This document shows positions 62,760 to 64,000 of a stretch of 64,000 nt of DNA, piece after piece. The notes beneath the pieces are model-generated. The model saw only the letters and a program-made list of their open reading frames with translations. It was not told the origin of the DNA and searched no databases. The stretch is from Pelolinea sp. (GTDB taxonomy: Bacteria; Chloroflexota; Anaerolineae; Anaerolineales; Anaerolineaceae). A program made the translations under genes and the position numbers. The DNA is taken from assembly GCA_012797975.1 (NCBI GenBank), contig JAAZOD010000012.1:123204-187203 (forward strand). Direction: 5' to 3'. Every line of letters begins with the position of its first letter. Positions within the stretch are counted from its first letter, which is position 1.

Positions 62760-63824
62760 ATGAAAATACCAAAACAAGTAAATACCCACAGAGTGAGAAA
62801 TACAACTGACAAGAGTTTTTACATTTGGATTATGGTTGAGTCAGCAGTGATCATTGCGGCTGCGTTTCTATCTTTTCTTTTTGTTGAATATGCTGCCAGA
62901 TCACATTGGTTTGCAAAAAGTGCCAACGACAATATTTTGCTCCATGCGCTGGGAATTATCGTCCCAATGTCGGTAATCCTTGGCGCACTGAACCATTTTT
63001 TATCACGATGGACATACCGCTATGTGGTTTTGCTTGTCAATGGTATTGGGCGGATTGCAGATGGTGAATTTGAAACCCAATTGGATCTTAGAGATGCTGG
63101 CCCATTTCTGCCAGTCTATGTGAACTTTAATAAAATGGCAACTGAACTAAAAAATATGCAAACGCTTCGCAACGACTTTATTAATACTTTTTCACATGAA
63201 TTCAAAACACCGATTACTTCAATTAATGGATTTGCTGCCTTATTAATCGATACAAAAGTCTCCGATGAAGAAAAAGAACAATATTTGAAGATTATTTTCG
63301 ATGAATCAGCCTATTTGGCAAAAATGGCCGACAGTGCAATTCTTTTGACGAAATTGAATGCACAGCAGATTGTTCCTGACAGGGAGCCATTTTATCTTGA
63401 TGAACAATTACGTTTATGTGTTATTTTGTTGTCAAATGAATGGTCAAGAAAAAAGATCAATGTTACTGGAAGTCTTGACTCTGTTGTGTTTTTTGGTAAT
63501 AAAGAGCTGATGGATCATTTATGGATTAATTTGTTGAGTAATGCCATAAAATTTACTCCCGAGAACGGGGAGATTTCAATTCGTGTGTCGGAAACAAGGA
63601 AAAAGATAACAGTTCAAATATCTGATACGGGTATCGGGATGAACGAAGAAGAGATTTCGCATATCTTTGACCAGTATTATCAGGGAAAAATGGCCTTTTC
63701 TGGCCAGGGATTGGGATTAGGGCTTTCGATTGCAAAAAGAATTGTCGATCTTTATAACGGGATTATCGATGTACAAAGTGTTGAGAATGTTGGCAGCACT
63801 TTTACTGTAATATTGCCGAAATAA
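62760..63824 (+). CDS. Sensor histidine kinase
   Basis: A 354-residue membrane kinase. Two helices (about 21-44 and 60-81) enclose a very short extracytoplasmic loop, as in intramembrane-sensing kinases; a HAMP domain (about 83-140) follows. HisKA has His146 in FINTFSHEFKTPITSINGF. The ATPase domain shows LLSNAIKFTPENGE, SDTGIGMNEEE and GQGLGLGLSIAKRIV. I start it at the ATG at 62760, 1 base after the regulator stop; the frame is open to 62724, inside the regulator. A short loop suggests that envelope stress or a membrane partner is sensed. Confidence 0.9.
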   Translation: MKIPKQVNTHRVRNTTDKSFYIWIMVESAVIIAAAFLSFLFVEYAARSHWFAKSANDNILLHALGIIVPMSVILGALNHFLSRWTYRYVVLLVNGIGRIADGEFETQLDLRDAGPFLPVYVNFNKMATELKNMQTLRNDFINTFSHEFKTPITSINGFAALLIDTKVSDEEKEQYLKIIFDESAYLAKMADSAILLTKLNAQQIVPDREPFYLDEQLRLCVILLSNEWSRKKINVTGSLDSVVFFGNKELMDHLWINLLSNAIKFTPENGEISIRVSETRKKITVQISDTGIGMNEEEISHIFDQYYQGKMAFSGQGLGLGLSIAKRIVDLYNGIIDVQSVENVGSTFTVILPK

Positions 63825-63876
63825 TCCTTTTTTCATTATTTTATGAGGATAACAACTCTCTGGATTATAAAACAAG

Positions 63877-63908
63877 AAAAGGGCTTTGGTAGAGAGAAGC
63901 CCTTTTCC
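63877..63908 (+). terminator. Rho-independent terminator after the two-component genes
   Basis: AAAAGGGCTT and AAGCCCTTTT form a 10-bp stem with a 10-base loop. A second small hairpin (CACCGATGA and TCATCGGTG, 63915-63936) follows. The window ends soon after without a further gene. Confidence 0.75.
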
Positions 63909-64000
63909 GGATCACACCGATGATGAGTCATCGGTGAAAGATCATCGATTTTCTGAAGAGGATGGTTGGTCACGGTTTGGTGGTTGACTCATCCAATTTC

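Noticed and set aside
1..64000. tRNA, rRNA, CRISPR array, transposase, integrase or prophage genes
   Set aside because: I looked for T-loop motifs, regular direct repeats and recombinase motifs and found none that I could support.

Overview
The window looks like chromosome from an anaerobic, saccharolytic Chloroflexota bacterium, most likely class Anaerolineae. This is inference. It rests on the substrate-binding lipoprotein (a lipobox Cys followed by Glu/Ala/Pro-rich linker), the yeast/archaeal-like aspartate-semialdehyde dehydrogenase, frequent TTG/GTG starts, and the mix of ABC and PTS sugar uptake. I found no rRNA, tRNA, CRISPR array, phage gene or transposase.

Layout. (1) 1-5960, minus strand: a seven-gene homologue of the uncharacterised E. 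coli yhf operon (yhfZ, yhfY, yhfU, yhfT, yhfS, yhfX, yhfW; the last is cut by the window edge). It has one strong sigma70-type promoter with a palindrome on the start site. (2) 6.0-15 kb: general genes (DMT exporter, ribokinase, PAP2 phosphatase, GyrI-like domain, AlkD-like repair protein, cysteine hydrolase, nitroreductase, an unrecognised toroid-like protein, ribulose-phosphate 3-epimerase). (3) 14.7-20.9 kb: a DeoR regulator divergent from a cellobiose-type PTS (IIA, IIB, IIC), a TIM-barrel-like protein, RpiB and a GH1 phospho-beta-glycosidase. (4) 21.8-43.8 kb: a beta-mannan/cello-oligosaccharide locus. It has a LacI regulator, a five-part oligosaccharide/peptide-type ABC importer, an MFS porter, cytoplasmic GH2, GH3, GH94, GH5 and GH94 enzymes, and a convergent GH130 plus 2-epimerase pair. 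Four copies of a TTGGGAGCGTTCCCAA-like operator tie it together. (5) 44.8-49.9 kb: a threonine operon (aspartate kinase, ASA dehydrogenase, an unknown HAD-like protein, threonine synthase) preceded by a threonine-rich leader peptide and an attenuator. (6) 50.7-52.8 kb: a small AT-rich, possibly acquired PadR/membrane-protein/YhfC-protease cassette. (7) 52.9-60 kb: an amino-sugar locus with a ChbG deacetylase, then a mannose-type PTS (IIA with a CTG start, IIB, IIC, IID), a degenerate M28-like membrane protein, a second ChbG and NagA. (8) 60.2-64 kb: an MFS porter, an atypical HPr and a two-component system.

How the genes fit together. Oligosaccharides enter by the ABC/MFS systems and are cut inside the cell by hydrolases and phosphorolysed by GH94/GH130, which saves ATP. 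PTS sugars enter phosphorylated and are processed by GH1, or by ChbG and NagA. The signals I find most worth following are the threonine attenuator in this lineage, the HAD-like protein with an apparently permuted motif order in the threonine operon, the CTG-started PTS IIA, the degenerate M28-like protein in a PTS operon, and the yhf-type operon.
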